Source: an uncultured Crocinitomix sp.
Lineage (GTDB): Bacteria > Bacteroidota > Bacteroidia > Flavobacteriales_D > Crocinitomicaceae
Reading direction: 5' to 3'
Assembly (NCBI GenBank): GCA_937136425.1
Contig: CAKZON010000103.1
Location: forward strand, 1-50,934
Length of the DNA stretch: 50,934 bases
Shown: positions 17,553 to 27,034 of the stretch, one piece after another
Numbering within the stretch: position 1 is the stretch's first letter
How the letters are laid out: the number at the start of each line of letters is the position of its first letter
Notes under the pieces: model-generated
Database searches by the model: none
Seen by the model: only the letters and a program-made list of their open reading frames with translations
Told to the model about the DNA's origin: nothing
Translations under genes and position numbers: made by a program

Positions 17553-20500
17553 ATGAAACAGTCTCCCTTTAAACTTATTGTTGTTCTCGCATGCTTACCT
17601 TTTGGGCTTTTTGCGCAAAAGGTAAGCACGGGACCTCAAGCTGCAGATCAATTTACAAATGCCGAATTAATTCGCGCTTCTAAATTTAGCACCCTTCCAT
17701 CCTACATTCAATTTCGGAAAGAGCAGCAAATAGAAATTGATGAATTCAAAACTTGGATGAATCAGAATTTTGATTTTGCTCCTAATATGGGGTTCAATTT
17801 AATTCGGAAAGAGCCTGACAATCTAGGTCACGTTCATTATCGGTACCAACAAACTCTAAACGGTCAACCTATTGAAGATGCTATTTGGATTGCTCATACC
17901 AATGCAGATAAAATCTACTCCTTGAACGGACTCATTTATAAAGAAATTTCTCCGCAAACTACTGCTGGATTAACTGAGGCTGCAGCCTTAGAAAAAGCCT
18001 TGCAACATGTAAACGCAAATGTTTACAAATGGGAATTAGAAGAGGAAGAAGAACACCTTAAATGGGAATCTCAAGATCAATCAGCCACGTATTACCCTAA
18101 AGCTGAACTTGTATTTACCTCTGCTTTTTATTCTTTTAAGGCGCAAGACTATCGCCTTGCCTACAAATTCAATATATATGCTCATGAACCTGTTTCTCGT
18201 GCCGAAGTTTACGTAGATGCCAATTCTGGAGAAATTATTCGATACAATGAAATTATTCATCATGCAGACGAACCTGGAACAGCACACACTGCATATAGTG
18301 GTGACAGAGAAATAATAGCCGACAGTTTTGAAGGAGAATATCGCCTACATGATGGTAGCCGTGGAGATGGTGTCCGCACATTTGACCTTAACAAAGGAAC
18401 AAGTTATGGTGGCGCTGTTGACTTTATAGATGATGATAATGATTGGGACAACGTAAATCCTGACTTAGATGAATACGCAACAGATGCACATTGGGGAGCT
18501 GAAATGACTTATGACTATTTATTGGACGTACACGGTCGAAATAGTATTGATAACACAGGATTCCAATTAAATAGCTATGTACATTATGGCAATAATTATT
18601 TTAATGCCTTTTGGGACGGAACAAGAATGACTTACGGAGATGGCAATGGAGGTTCTGTTACACCATTAACATCCATTGATATTGCTGGTCATGAGGTTGC
18701 GCATGGTTTAACCACTTTTACCGCCGGTTTAATTTACTATGCTGAGTCAGGTGCCTTAAACGAATCATTCAGTGATATTTTTGGAGCAGCAATTGAACGC
18801 TTTGCACGACCAGATGATTACAACTGGTTACTTGGTGAAGATATTGGAACACATTTCAGAAACATGGCCAACCCAAATGCTAAAGGAGATCCCGACACCT
18901 ATTTTGGGGACTATTGGGCAGACCTTGGCGGTGGAGATAGCGGAGGAGTTCACACCAATAGTGGTGTACAAAATTTCTGGTTTTACCTTTTAACAGAAGG
19001 CGGATCTGGAACAAATGACAATGGGGATGATTATGATGTTACGGCTTTAGGAATAGATGATGCCAGCGCCATTGCATTTCGAAATCTAACTGTTTACCTA
19101 ACCTCAAGTTCGCAGTATGATGATGCACGATTTTATGCGTTAAGATCAGCAGAGGATCTTTTTGGAGCTTGTACAATTGAAATGGAAGAAACTGCAAACG
19201 CATGGTACGCGGTTGGTGTAGGTGATGAATATGATCCAACAACAACTGCAGATTTCTCAACGCTAGATGATTTTGGTTGCTTCCTTCCTCATGAAGTTAA
19301 TTTTACCAATGAGAGTTATAATGCATTAACTTATGAATGGGATTTTGGAGATGGAAGCACAAGTACAGAAGAAAGTCCAACGCACACTTATTTAGAAGAA
19401 GGAACTTTTACAGTAACCTTAACTGTTGATGGTGGTGCTTGCGGAGCGGATGAAATTACTTATGTTGATTTCATTGAAATTGACCCAGACGCCGAGTGTA
19501 TTATAACACTACCTCCTTCCGGAACAATAAGTACGCAAGCAGCCTGTGAGGGTACTATTTTTGATAGCGGTGGTGAATTTGATGATTATGGAGCAGGCGA
19601 AAATGCTCAAGTCACTATTGCTCCATTAGGTGCAGTTTCCGTTAACCTAGCTTTCCCGTTCTTTGATGTTGAACCCGGTCCTGGAGCCTCTTGTGGTTAC
19701 GATTATATCGAAATTTATGATGGTGAAGATTTATTGGCACCGTTTGTCGGAAGATACTGCAATACCTTCCCTCCTAGTGATTTGACTTCAACCGGTGATG
19801 CGATTACATTATTTTTTCATTCAGATGGCGGCTTAGAACTTGATGGTTTTGAAGTCTCTTGGACATGTAACCCGCCTGATGATGTTCCTGAAACAGATTT
19901 CACGGTAAATTCTGATATTAACTGTGGTGGAGCATCTTATTTCACCGATCTTTCTACTAACATTCCAATTGCTTGGGAATGGGATTTTGGTGATGGTGAA
20001 ACATCATCAGATCAACATCCCGTTCACACTTATGCAGCACCTGGCGTTTATACAGTTACTTTACTTGCAACCAATTTGGTTGGAGATAATACTGAAATAA
20101 AAACGGATTATGTAACAGTAGCTTATCCTGAAGATCCTGTAGCTGTTGGAGATACAAATTGTATAGATTATTCTGCAACACTTACTGCTACAGGTGAAGG
20201 AACTTTAAAATGGTATGATGCTCCTTCAGGTGGAACACTACTGTTTGAAGGAGACACTTATGTGACGCCTGCTTTATTAACTACTACAACTTATTATGTT
20301 GAGGATGATCTTTATGACAGTCCTGAATATGTTGGAGCAGTTGATAATACTTTTGGAACTGGTGATTATTATGATGGAGACCAACACTTAATCTTCAATA
20401 ACCCTTTTCCTTCATTCTTAAAATCAGTTGATGTATTTGCTGGTAGTGATGGAGACCGTGTAATTGAGTTAAGGGATAATACAGGAGCAGTTCTCGAATC

Positions 20501-21959
20501 AGTTACTGTTTTTATTCCAGAAGGAGAAAGCACAGTAATTTTGGATTTAAACCTTCCTATTGGAACTGATTTACAATTAGGAACAGCTATTGGTGATGAA
20601 CCTGACCTATTTAGAAATGATACAGGAGGTCCAACTTATCCATACACATTAGCTGAATCAGTAGAAATAACTGGAACAAGTACTGGGCCTGACTTCTACT
20701 ACTTCTTTTATAATTGGGAAATACATCCTTATAATTGTGCGAGCGATAGAGTTGCTGTTACGGCCGTTGTTGAAACAGAGTCAGACATTACAATAGATCC
20801 GATCGATTATATCTGTCTGCAAGATGACCCTATTATTCTAAACGCAACAGAAGGTGATGGAATGTGGACATCAGATTGTGGTGCTTGTTTAGATGAAGAA
20901 ACGGGCGAGTTTAACCCAGAAGTTGCAGGTTTAGGAACTTGGGAAATCACTTACTTCGTTGAAGGTACATGCAGTCATTTCAATACAATTACAATTGATG
21001 TAGTTGAATCTGACATTAATATCAACCCCGTAGAATTAATTTGTGTACAAGATGATCCGTTCTTACTAACTGCTACTGACGCTGGAGGAACATGGTCTGC
21101 AGATTGCGTAGACTGCATTGATGAGGCAACAGGAGAATTTGATCCTGAAGTAGCAGGATTAGGATCTTGGACTATTTCTTATAGTGTACCAGGAACTTGC
21201 AGTCACTACAATACATTAACAATTGATGTTGTTGATTCAGACATTACAATTAATCCAATAGATGAACTTTGTGAGGGAGATGAGCCAATCATAATTACGG
21301 CGACAGAAGCAGGTGGTACATGGTCGGCAGACTGCGCAGATTGTATTGATGCTGAAACTGGTGAATTTGATCCTAGCACTGCTGGTGAAGGAGAATGGAT
21401 TATTTCATATGATGTTGAAGGAACCTGTAGTTATTACAATACTGCAACTGTAAACGTTGTCGTTTCAGACATTACTATAAACCCTGTAGATGATATTTGC
21501 ATTCAAAGTGGACATGTAATTGTTACCGCGACAGAAAGCGGAGGGACATGGACGGCAGATTGTGGAACATGTATTGATCCTGTAACAGGAAACTTTGACC
21601 CCGCATTAGCAGGCGAAGGTTCTTGGGAACTTACTTATTCAGTAGATGGTACTTGCAGTCATTACAACACAGCGACTATTAATGTTATTGATTGCTTAGG
21701 GTTACCCAACGCCGAAATATACAATATCAGCATCTATCCTAACCCATCTCAAGGCTTAATCACTATAACAACAGGACATGTTGAAAAAGGAACGATTTTA
21801 ATCAAAGATGTACTAGGAAAAAACATTGCCTCTGTAAACTTTAATTCGAACAAGTTTACTTTTGATTTGAACGACTTTCAAGCAAGAGGGACGTATTTCG
21901 TTGAATTCTATGATGAAAATCAAAATTTAATGGCTGTCAAAAAAGTACTGAAACAATAA
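17553..21959 (+). CDS. secreted M4 metalloprotease with PKD, CUB, Ig-like, four 76-residue Cys modules and type A T9SS domain
   Basis: The fourth and longest protease has 1,468 residues from the ATG at 17553, which starts a signal peptide ending GLFAQ. The zinc site is HEVAH, with His380, Glu381, His384 and Glu404, and His467 is in GVHTNSG. The Thr of HEVTH or HEITH in the other three proteins is Ala here, which does not remove any ligand. PKD, CUB, second PKD, Ig-like and unrecognised beta-rich regions follow in the same order as in the previous gene. Residues 1077-1380 are four consecutive copies of the 76-residue cysteine module. The end is a type A sorting domain from ISIYPNPSQG to VKKVLKQ, nearly identical in plan to the third protein. 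The pair probably arose by gene duplication. Confidence 0.95.
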   Translation: MKQSPFKLIVVLACLPFGLFAQKVSTGPQAADQFTNAELIRASKFSTLPSYIQFRKEQQIEIDEFKTWMNQNFDFAPNMGFNLIRKEPDNLGHVHYRYQQTLNGQPIEDAIWIAHTNADKIYSLNGLIYKEISPQTTAGLTEAAALEKALQHVNANVYKWELEEEEEHLKWESQDQSATYYPKAELVFTSAFYSFKAQDYRLAYKFNIYAHEPVSRAEVYVDANSGEIIRYNEIIHHADEPGTAHTAYSGDREIIADSFEGEYRLHDGSRGDGVRTFDLNKGTSYGGAVDFIDDDNDWDNVNPDLDEYATDAHWGAEMTYDYLLDVHGRNSIDNTGFQLNSYVHYGNNYFNAFWDGTRMTYGDGNGGSVTPLTSIDIAGHEVAHGLTTFTAGLIYYAESGALNESFSDIFGAAIERFARPDDYNWLLGEDIGTHFRNMANPNAKGDPDTYFGDYWADLGGGDSGGVHTNSGVQNFWFYLLTEGGSGTNDNGDDYDVTALGIDDASAIAFRNLTVYLTSSSQYDDARFYALRSAEDLFGACTIEMEETANAWYAVGVGDEYDPTTTADFSTLDDFGCFLPHEVNFTNESYNALTYEWDFGDGSTSTEESPTHTYLEEGTFTVTLTVDGGACGADEITYVDFIEIDPDAECIITLPPSGTISTQAACEGTIFDSGGEFDDYGAGENAQVTIAPLGAVSVNLAFPFFDVEPGPGASCGYDYIEIYDGEDLLAPFVGRYCNTFPPSDLTSTGDAITLFFHSDGGLELDGFEVSWTCNPPDDVPETDFTVNSDINCGGASYFTDLSTNIPIAWEWDFGDGETSSDQHPVHTYAAPGVYTVTLLATNLVGDNTEIKTDYVTVAYPEDPVAVGDTNCIDYSATLTATGEGTLKWYDAPSGGTLLFEGDTYVTPALLTTTTYYVEDDLYDSPEYVGAVDNTFGTGDYYDGDQHLIFNNPFPSFLKSVDVFAGSDGDRVIELRDNTGAVLESVTVFIPEGESTVILDLNLPIGTDLQLGTAIGDEPDLFRNDTGGPTYPYTLAESVEITGTSTGPDFYYFFYNWEIHPYNCASDRVAVTAVVETESDITIDPIDYICLQDDPIILNATEGDGMWTSDCGACLDEETGEFNPEVAGLGTWEITYFVEGTCSHFNTITIDVVESDININPVELICVQDDPFLLTATDAGGTWSADCVDCIDEATGEFDPEVAGLGSWTISYSVPGTCSHYNTLTIDVVDSDITINPIDELCEGDEPIIITATEAGGTWSADCADCIDAETGEFDPSTAGEGEWIISYDVEGTCSYYNTATVNVVVSDITINPVDDICIQSGHVIVTATESGGTWTADCGTCIDPVTGNFDPALAGEGSWELTYSVDGTCSHYNTATINVIDCLGLPNAEIYNISIYPNPSQGLITITTGHVEKGTILIKDVLGKNIASVNFNSNKFTFDLNDFQARGTYFVEFYDENQNLMAVKKVLKQ
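20781..21692 (+). repeat. four tandem 228-bp coding repeats (76-residue cysteine module)
   Basis: Units start at 20781, 21009, 21237 and 21465, each exactly 228 bases. Each encodes a module beginning SDI or similar, with an early IC or LC, then GTWSADC..C or close variants, a TGEFDP-like turn, and GTCSHYNT or similar. Four cysteines per unit suggest two disulfides. One further unit of the same length lies in the preceding gene at 16992-17219. Confidence 0.9.
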
Positions 21960-21976
21960 AACTCAATTAAAAACTT

Positions 21977-22010
21977 AAAAGCGACTATCAGTAGGTAGTC
22001 GCTTTTTTTT
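21977..22010 (+). terminator. intrinsic terminator after protease gene 4
   Basis: GCGACTA (21981-21987) pairs with TAGTCGC (21996-22002), extended by A-T pairs, with an 8-base T-run at 22003-22010. It ends the protease array. Confidence 0.9.
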
Positions 22011-22035
22011 ATTCTAGCTATTTGGGTTAAATCTT

Positions 22036-22043
22036 TATATTTG
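22036..22043 (+). promoter_or_regulatory. -7 box of gcvT
   Basis: TATATTTG is a perfect TAnnTTTG box 43 bases before the gcvT ATG and just after the upstream terminator. A clear -33 element at the right distance is not visible. Confidence 0.5.
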
Positions 22044-22086
22044 TTTTCCAAAATTATTTGAGCATAAAGAATTTAAACACTATTAC

Positions 22087-23169
22087 ATGAAAAATACTGC
22101 ATTAACAGATAGACACGTAGCACTTGGAGCAAAAATGGTTCCATTTGCCGGATACAATATGCCCGTACAATACGAAGGTGTAAAAGTCGAGCATGAAACA
22201 GTAAGAACAGGAGTTGGAGTATTTGATGTTTCGCATATGGGAGAGTTTCTTTTAAAAGGCGAAAATGCCTTAGCACTCATTCAAAAAGTAACTTCTAATG
22301 ACGCTTCTAAAATTGTAGATGGCCAAGCTCAATACACATGCTTACCTAATAATGATGGTGGTATTGTTGATGACTTAATTATTTACAGAAAGTCAGCTAC
22401 AGAGTTTTTCATTGTTGTTAATGCTTCTAATATTGAAAAAGATTGGAATTGGATTTCAGATCACAATGATTTAGATGTTGAAATGCAAAACCTATCAGAA
22501 GGTTATTCTTTATTAGCTGTTCAAGGTCCTAAAACAGCAGAGGCCTTGCAATCATTAACAGACATTGATTTAAAAGGAATGAAGTATTATACATTTGATG
22601 AAGGTACTTTTGCCGGCATTCCAAATGTAATCGTTTCTGCAACTGGCTATACTGGTTCTGGTGGATTCGAACTTTATGTAAAAAATGAAGATGTTGGAGA
22701 AGTTTGGGATAAAGTTTTTGAAGCAGGTGCAGCACAAGGAATCAAGCCTATTGGCCTTGCAGCTAGAGATACGCTTCGTTTAGAAATGGGGTTCTGCCTT
22801 TACGGAAACGATATTGATGATACAACCTCACCTCTTGAGGCTGGTTTAGGATGGATTACGAAGTTCACCAAAGAATTTACGAACTCTGAAAATCTAAAAG
22901 CACAAAAAGAAGCTGGAGTAACAAGAAAATTAGTTGGCTTTGAGCTAGTTGATCGCGGAATTCCACGTCATGACTATGTTATAAATGATGCTGATGGAAA
23001 TAATATCGGTAAAGTAACTTCGGGAACTATGTCTCCTTCAACTAATAAAGCTATAGGATTAGGATATGTTACTGTTGAAAATGCAGCAATTGGAACTGAA
23101 ATCTTTATTGAAGTAAGAAATAAGCAATTAAAAGCCGTGGTTTCTAAACCGCCATTTTATAAAGCTTAG
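22087..23169 (+). CDS. gcvT: aminomethyltransferase (glycine cleavage system T protein)
   Basis: GcvT transfers the methylene unit from the aminomethyl-lipoyl H protein to tetrahydrofolate, releasing ammonia, in glycine cleavage in the cytoplasm. The 360 residues match the family length. Family stretches include MVPFAGYNMPVQYEG, GVFDVSHMGEFLL, GGIVDDLIIYR, the AVQGPKTAE region, GYTGSGGFELYV and the pterin-contact stretch AARDTLRLEMGFCLYGNDI, with a C-terminal RGIPRHDY and GTMSPSTNKAIGLGYV. The other glycine cleavage genes (gcvH, gcvP) are not adjacent, as is common in Bacteroidota. It has its own promoter and terminator and so appears to be a single-gene unit. Confidence 0.97.
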   Translation: MKNTALTDRHVALGAKMVPFAGYNMPVQYEGVKVEHETVRTGVGVFDVSHMGEFLLKGENALALIQKVTSNDASKIVDGQAQYTCLPNNDGGIVDDLIIYRKSATEFFIVVNASNIEKDWNWISDHNDLDVEMQNLSEGYSLLAVQGPKTAEALQSLTDIDLKGMKYYTFDEGTFAGIPNVIVSATGYTGSGGFELYVKNEDVGEVWDKVFEAGAAQGIKPIGLAARDTLRLEMGFCLYGNDIDDTTSPLEAGLGWITKFTKEFTNSENLKAQKEAGVTRKLVGFELVDRGIPRHDYVINDADGNNIGKVTSGTMSPSTNKAIGLGYVTVENAAIGTEIFIEVRNKQLKAVVSKPPFYKA

Positions 23170-23193
23170 ATACAATATAATTAACACATTACA

Positions 23194-23228
23194 GCAGCCG
23201 TTTTCAAATGAATTCGGCTGTTTTTTTT
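23194..23228 (+). terminator. intrinsic terminator of gcvT
   Basis: CAGCCG (23195-23200) pairs with CGGCTG (23215-23220) around a 14-base loop, followed by eight T. The short stem and large loop make it moderate in strength. Confidence 0.75.
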
Positions 23229-23394
23229 GAATTAGAATTCCTCCTTTCCATCCCCTTTCAGTAAAATCACAAGAGCATTAATTTACTCGTTTTTAGAGGG
23301 CGATTTTCCACATTCAATTGTCCCCTAAAAAGTCTAATGCAAACATAGCTTTTGTGAAGATTTCCTAATAATCCATTAATTACTTTGAATACTG

Positions 23395-23425
23395 TTGGTT
23401 ATTTTCATTTGAAATTCTATATTTG
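23395..23425 (+). promoter_or_regulatory. promoter of secDF
   Basis: TTG at 23395-23397 and TATATTTG at 23418-23425 are separated by 20 bases, which fits the Bacteroidota -33/-7 arrangement. The ATG follows the -7 box after 39 bases. Confidence 0.65.
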
Positions 23426-23464
23426 CAGGCTTAAAATTGTACATTAGATAAATTATCATCTTAA

Positions 23465-26400
23465 ATGAGAAATAAAGGATTTTTTTGGTCAATCACTATC
23501 GCTTTAGCGTTGGCCTGTCTTTATCAGCTATCTTTCACTTACGCCACTAACGGTGTTGAAAAGGATGCAGAAAAATACGCAGTAGAAAAATTAGATTCCC
23601 TAACAGGAGCGCAAGTTGAGTACGTGAGTGAAGGGGGAGAGAAGTTCTATCTCGATTCTGCAAAACATGTAAACATCCTTAAAATTCAATACACTGGTGA
23701 GTACATCAAAAGTAAAATGCATGAAAAAGTGCACTTTGCTGGGTATACTTATGCTGAGTGTAAAGGAAGTGAGATCAACCTAGGACTTGACCTTAAAGGA
23801 GGAATGAGTGCTACTTTAGAAATTTCTGTACCTGAATTGGTTGCAGATTTAGCCGGTGGAGCTTTAAGTCAGGAATTTAAAAGACCATTTGACGCAGCAA
23901 AGAAACGAACAAACTTAGGTGAAGGTGTTTTCATTGATCTATTTGTTGAAGAGTTTGAATCGCAAAACGAAGGTGTTCTATTAGCAAAATATTTCCACGG
24001 ACGTAATCAAGAAGAAGTTGCAACTAACGCAACCAATGAAGAGGTTGCTGAATGGTTAAAAGAAAAAGCTGTAAAAGCATTGGATGGTGTTGAAATCATT
24101 ATTGAAAAGCGTGTCAACCAATTTGGTGTAGCACAGCCAACTATTCAAAAACAACCTGCTACTAATCGTATTTTTGTTGAGTTACCTGGTATTAGTGATA
24201 AAGAATCTGTAAGAAATAGATTACAAGCTACTGCAAACCTTGAATTTTATGAGGTTTATGACAACAGATTAAATGGTATTGCGGGAAGTATCTTACAAGC
24301 TGAACCAGCATTGAGTGCAGCATTGTATGGCGAAGAATTAGATTCTGACACAGATACAGATGCTACAATCACTGACACTACTTCTAATATCTTAAACGAT
24401 ATTGTTGACTCATTAAATATTGATTCTACAGTGGTTGATCCTTTATTAGCTGCGGATGATGCTTTACTTGATGGAGATTTATTAGATGATGATGCATTAT
24501 TAGCTGATGACGGTGAACCTGAAGTTGCAGACTCATTATTATCTGATGCTGAAAAACAAAAGAAATACCCAATTTCATCTTTAATGAACCTAGCGTTCAG
24601 ATTTAGTGAAACAGGAGAGATTGTTGATTATCAAGAAGGATCAGTAGTTGGATATGCTAACGTTAAAGATACTGCAGAGCTTAACTTCAGATTAGGTCAC
24701 GAAGTAGTGCGTGTTAATTTACCACAGGATTTAGTTTTCATGTGGGATTCTAAAGAAATTGAAAATGAAGGTCAACCAACAGGTGTTGTAGGGCTTCATG
24801 CAATTAAAGTTCCTTTTAATGGACCAAGAGTTGATGGTAGAGATATTCAAAGAGCATCAGTTGATGATCACATTGTTGGTCAGTATGGTGTTAGCATGCG
24901 AATGAATGAGATTGGAGCTACCAAATGGGAAGCAATGACAACAGACAACTTGAATAAACAAGTTGCCATTACAATGGATAGAAATGTATTCTCTGCACCA
25001 GTTGTAAATGGTGTTATGAATGTAAGCTCTTCAATTACTGGAAACTTTTCTCTTGCTGAGGCAAAAGACTTAGCAGGTTTATTAAATGCAGGTGCATTAC
25101 CTGCTCCAGTTAAAATTGTAGATGAATCAATTGTTGGACCAACATTAGGAGAAGCAAACATTAATGCAGGAATGTGGTCATTTGTATTTGCTTTATTATT
25201 GGTATTAGTTTACATGGTATTCTATTACAATAAAGCAGGTTTAGTTGCAGATGCAGCACTAGTTATTAATATATTCCTATTAATTGGAGCCTTAGCTTCG
25301 TTAAAAGCAATCTTAACACTACCTGGTATTGCTGGTATTGTATTAACCATTGGTATGTCGGTGGATGCCAACGTACTAATCTTCGAACGTATTCGTGAGG
25401 AATTACGTCATAAGAAAGGTTTAAAAGCATCTATCAAAGAAGGTTATGCAAAAGCATTATCTGCGATCTTGGATGCCAACATCACTACCCTATTAACAGG
25501 TACTGTATTAGCTATTTTTGGAACGGGACCAATTAAAGGTTTCGCTACAACATTAATCATTGGTATTTTCACGTCTTTCTTTGCGGCTGTAATTATTACA
25601 CGATTAATTATCATGGCATTTGTAGATAAGGACAAAAAAGTTTCTTTCTCTACAAAAATTACAGAAAACTGGTTTACAAAAGCAAATGTTCAGTTTGTTA
25701 AAAGCAGAAAGAAATTCTATATCGTTTCAGGAGTTGTAATACTTGTAGGTATGATTTCATTCTTCTCTAAAGGATTAGATTATGGGGTTGATTTCCAAGG
25801 AGGTCGTCAGTATAAAATTGAATTCACAGAGGATGTAGCAAACATTGAAGGAATTAAGAAAAACCTGACAACTCAGTTCGAAGGAAATGCACCAGGTGTT
25901 AAAATGGTAGATAATGACTATACAGTATTAGTTACTACTAAATACTTGATGGATGAAAACGCTGACATTGATAAAATTGTACTAATTAGTGATTCTATTG
26001 AGGTACTTGTTGAAAATGGTATTCACGAGTTTGGTGAAAGTAATATCTTAGAATCAAAGATGATTGCCCCTACTATTTCGAAAGATTTAAAAACAAATTC
26101 ATTCTATGCAATTGGTTTCTCATTATTAATCATCTTCCTTTATATCGTATTCCGATTTAGAAAATGGCAATATGGTTTAGGAGCATTAATTGCAATGGCG
26201 CATGATGTACTTGTCGTATTATCATTGTTCTCAATATTCTGGGGAATCTTACCATTCTCAATGGAAATTGACCAAGCCTTTATTGCCGCCATATTAACGG
26301 TGGTCGGTTACTCTATTAATGATACGGTAGTTGTATTTGATAGAATTCGTGAATACTTAGGATTATACCCTAAGAAAGAACGAAAAGAGGTTATCAATAT

Positions 26401-26605
26401 GGCATTGAACTCTACTTTAGGACGTACGGTAAATACATCAGTATCAACCTTTATTGTATTGTTGGTAATCTTCCTATTCGGTGGTGCAGCAATTAAAGGA
26501 TTTGTATTTGCATTAATGATTGGTGTTGTAGTAGGAACATACTCTTCACTATTTATTGCAACTCCTGCAGTTATCGACTTCACTAAAGAAGAAGAAAAAA
26601 AATAA
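23465..26605 (+). CDS. secDF: fused SecD-SecF protein translocase subunit
   Basis: SecDF uses the proton gradient to pull Sec substrates across the inner membrane. The 1,046 residues join SecD and SecF in one chain. SecD features are an N-terminal helix, GLDLKGGMSATLE, a P1 domain with VNQFGVAQPTIQ, and after the large periplasmic region the membrane block with GMSVDANVLIFERIREE. SecF begins near residue 720 with a first helix, GLDYGVDFQGGRQY, and ends with the membrane block containing GYSINDTVVVFDRIREYLG. About twelve membrane helices are expected. Between about residues 290 and 370 lies a low-complexity insert rich in Asp, Leu and Ala, flanked by normal P1 sequence. A promoter and terminator bracket the gene. 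Confidence 0.97.
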   Translation: MRNKGFFWSITIALALACLYQLSFTYATNGVEKDAEKYAVEKLDSLTGAQVEYVSEGGEKFYLDSAKHVNILKIQYTGEYIKSKMHEKVHFAGYTYAECKGSEINLGLDLKGGMSATLEISVPELVADLAGGALSQEFKRPFDAAKKRTNLGEGVFIDLFVEEFESQNEGVLLAKYFHGRNQEEVATNATNEEVAEWLKEKAVKALDGVEIIIEKRVNQFGVAQPTIQKQPATNRIFVELPGISDKESVRNRLQATANLEFYEVYDNRLNGIAGSILQAEPALSAALYGEELDSDTDTDATITDTTSNILNDIVDSLNIDSTVVDPLLAADDALLDGDLLDDDALLADDGEPEVADSLLSDAEKQKKYPISSLMNLAFRFSETGEIVDYQEGSVVGYANVKDTAELNFRLGHEVVRVNLPQDLVFMWDSKEIENEGQPTGVVGLHAIKVPFNGPRVDGRDIQRASVDDHIVGQYGVSMRMNEIGATKWEAMTTDNLNKQVAITMDRNVFSAPVVNGVMNVSSSITGNFSLAEAKDLAGLLNAGALPAPVKIVDESIVGPTLGEANINAGMWSFVFALLLVLVYMVFYYNKAGLVADAALVINIFLLIGALASLKAILTLPGIAGIVLTIGMSVDANVLIFERIREELRHKKGLKASIKEGYAKALSAILDANITTLLTGTVLAIFGTGPIKGFATTLIIGIFTSFFAAVIITRLIIMAFVDKDKKVSFSTKITENWFTKANVQFVKSRKKFYIVSGVVILVGMISFFSKGLDYGVDFQGGRQYKIEFTEDVANIEGIKKNLTTQFEGNAPGVKMVDNDYTVLVTTKYLMDENADIDKIVLISDSIEVLVENGIHEFGESNILESKMIAPTISKDLKTNSFYAIGFSLLIIFLYIVFRFRKWQYGLGALIAMAHDVLVVLSLFSIFWGILPFSMEIDQAFIAAILTVVGYSINDTVVVFDRIREYLGLYPKKERKEVINMALNSTLGRTVNTSVSTFIVLLVIFLFGGAAIKGFVFALMIGVVVGTYSSLFIATPAVIDFTKEEEKK

Positions 26606-26624
26606 ACGTAAAATAGCATTATAT

Positions 26625-26662
26625 AAAAAGCCTTCCGTAAATTTGTGGAAGGCTTTTTTTTT
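26625..26662 (+). terminator. intrinsic terminator of secDF, ending at the tatA start codon
   Basis: AAAAAGCCTTCC (26625-26636) and GGAAGGCTTTTT (26647-26658) make a perfect 12-bp stem followed by more T. The T-run ends immediately before the tatA ATG at 26663, so any read-through transcript would have the tatA start beside this hairpin. Confidence 0.88.
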
Positions 26663-27034
26663 ATGACATTACTCTTTTTAAATAGCATTGGTACTACAGA
26701 AGTCATCTTCATTTTATTGGCTGTATTAATGCTATTTGGCTCAAAAAGTATCCCTAGCCTTGCAAAGACATTAGGAAAAGGTATGCGGGAAATAAAAACC
26801 GCCTCGAACGAGATCAAACGCGACATTCAAAACTCTACGCTGGAAATGCGTAAAGATTTGAATATGGAGAACCCGTTAAAAGACATTGAAAACCCGCTGA
26901 GGGAAATTGACAAAATGGTCAAACAGCCTAACGAGCCAAAAGACTTTAGAAAAGATAACCCCGAAACGACTTTAGAAGCCCCTGCTCATTCTAAACCAAT
27001 TTCAGAAAACCCAATAAACGACGACAAAGCATGA
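26663..27034 (+). CDS. tatA: twin-arginine translocase subunit TatA/TatB family
   Basis: This 123-residue protein is a subunit of the twin-arginine pathway, which exports folded proteins across the inner membrane. It has a short N-terminal membrane helix (about 7-24, IGTTEVIFILLAVLMLFGSK), the hinge SKSIPSLAKTLGKGMRE, and a long amphipathic and charged tail typical of the family. FGSKSIPSLAKTLGKG is closest to TatA. The ATG at 26663 gives the usual N-terminal length; a GTG at 26645 in the same frame would lie inside the terminator stem. The tail includes a near-repeat (ENPLKDIENPLREI). The stop codon overlaps the start of the antiporter gene. tatC is not in the window. Confidence 0.9.
   Translation: MTLLFLNSIGTTEVIFILLAVLMLFGSKSIPSLAKTLGKGMREIKTASNEIKRDIQNSTLEMRKDLNMENPLKDIENPLREIDKMVKQPNEPKDFRKDNPETTLEAPAHSKPISENPINDDKA

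Noticed and set aside
17487..21959. Proteases 3 and 4 as an assembly duplication
   Set aside because: The two differ throughout, including signal peptides, many residues and module number, so they are real paralogues.
26308..26826. Minus-strand open frame spanning the end of secDF and start of tatA
   Set aside because: It runs antisense through two confident genes and a terminator and has no recognisable features.
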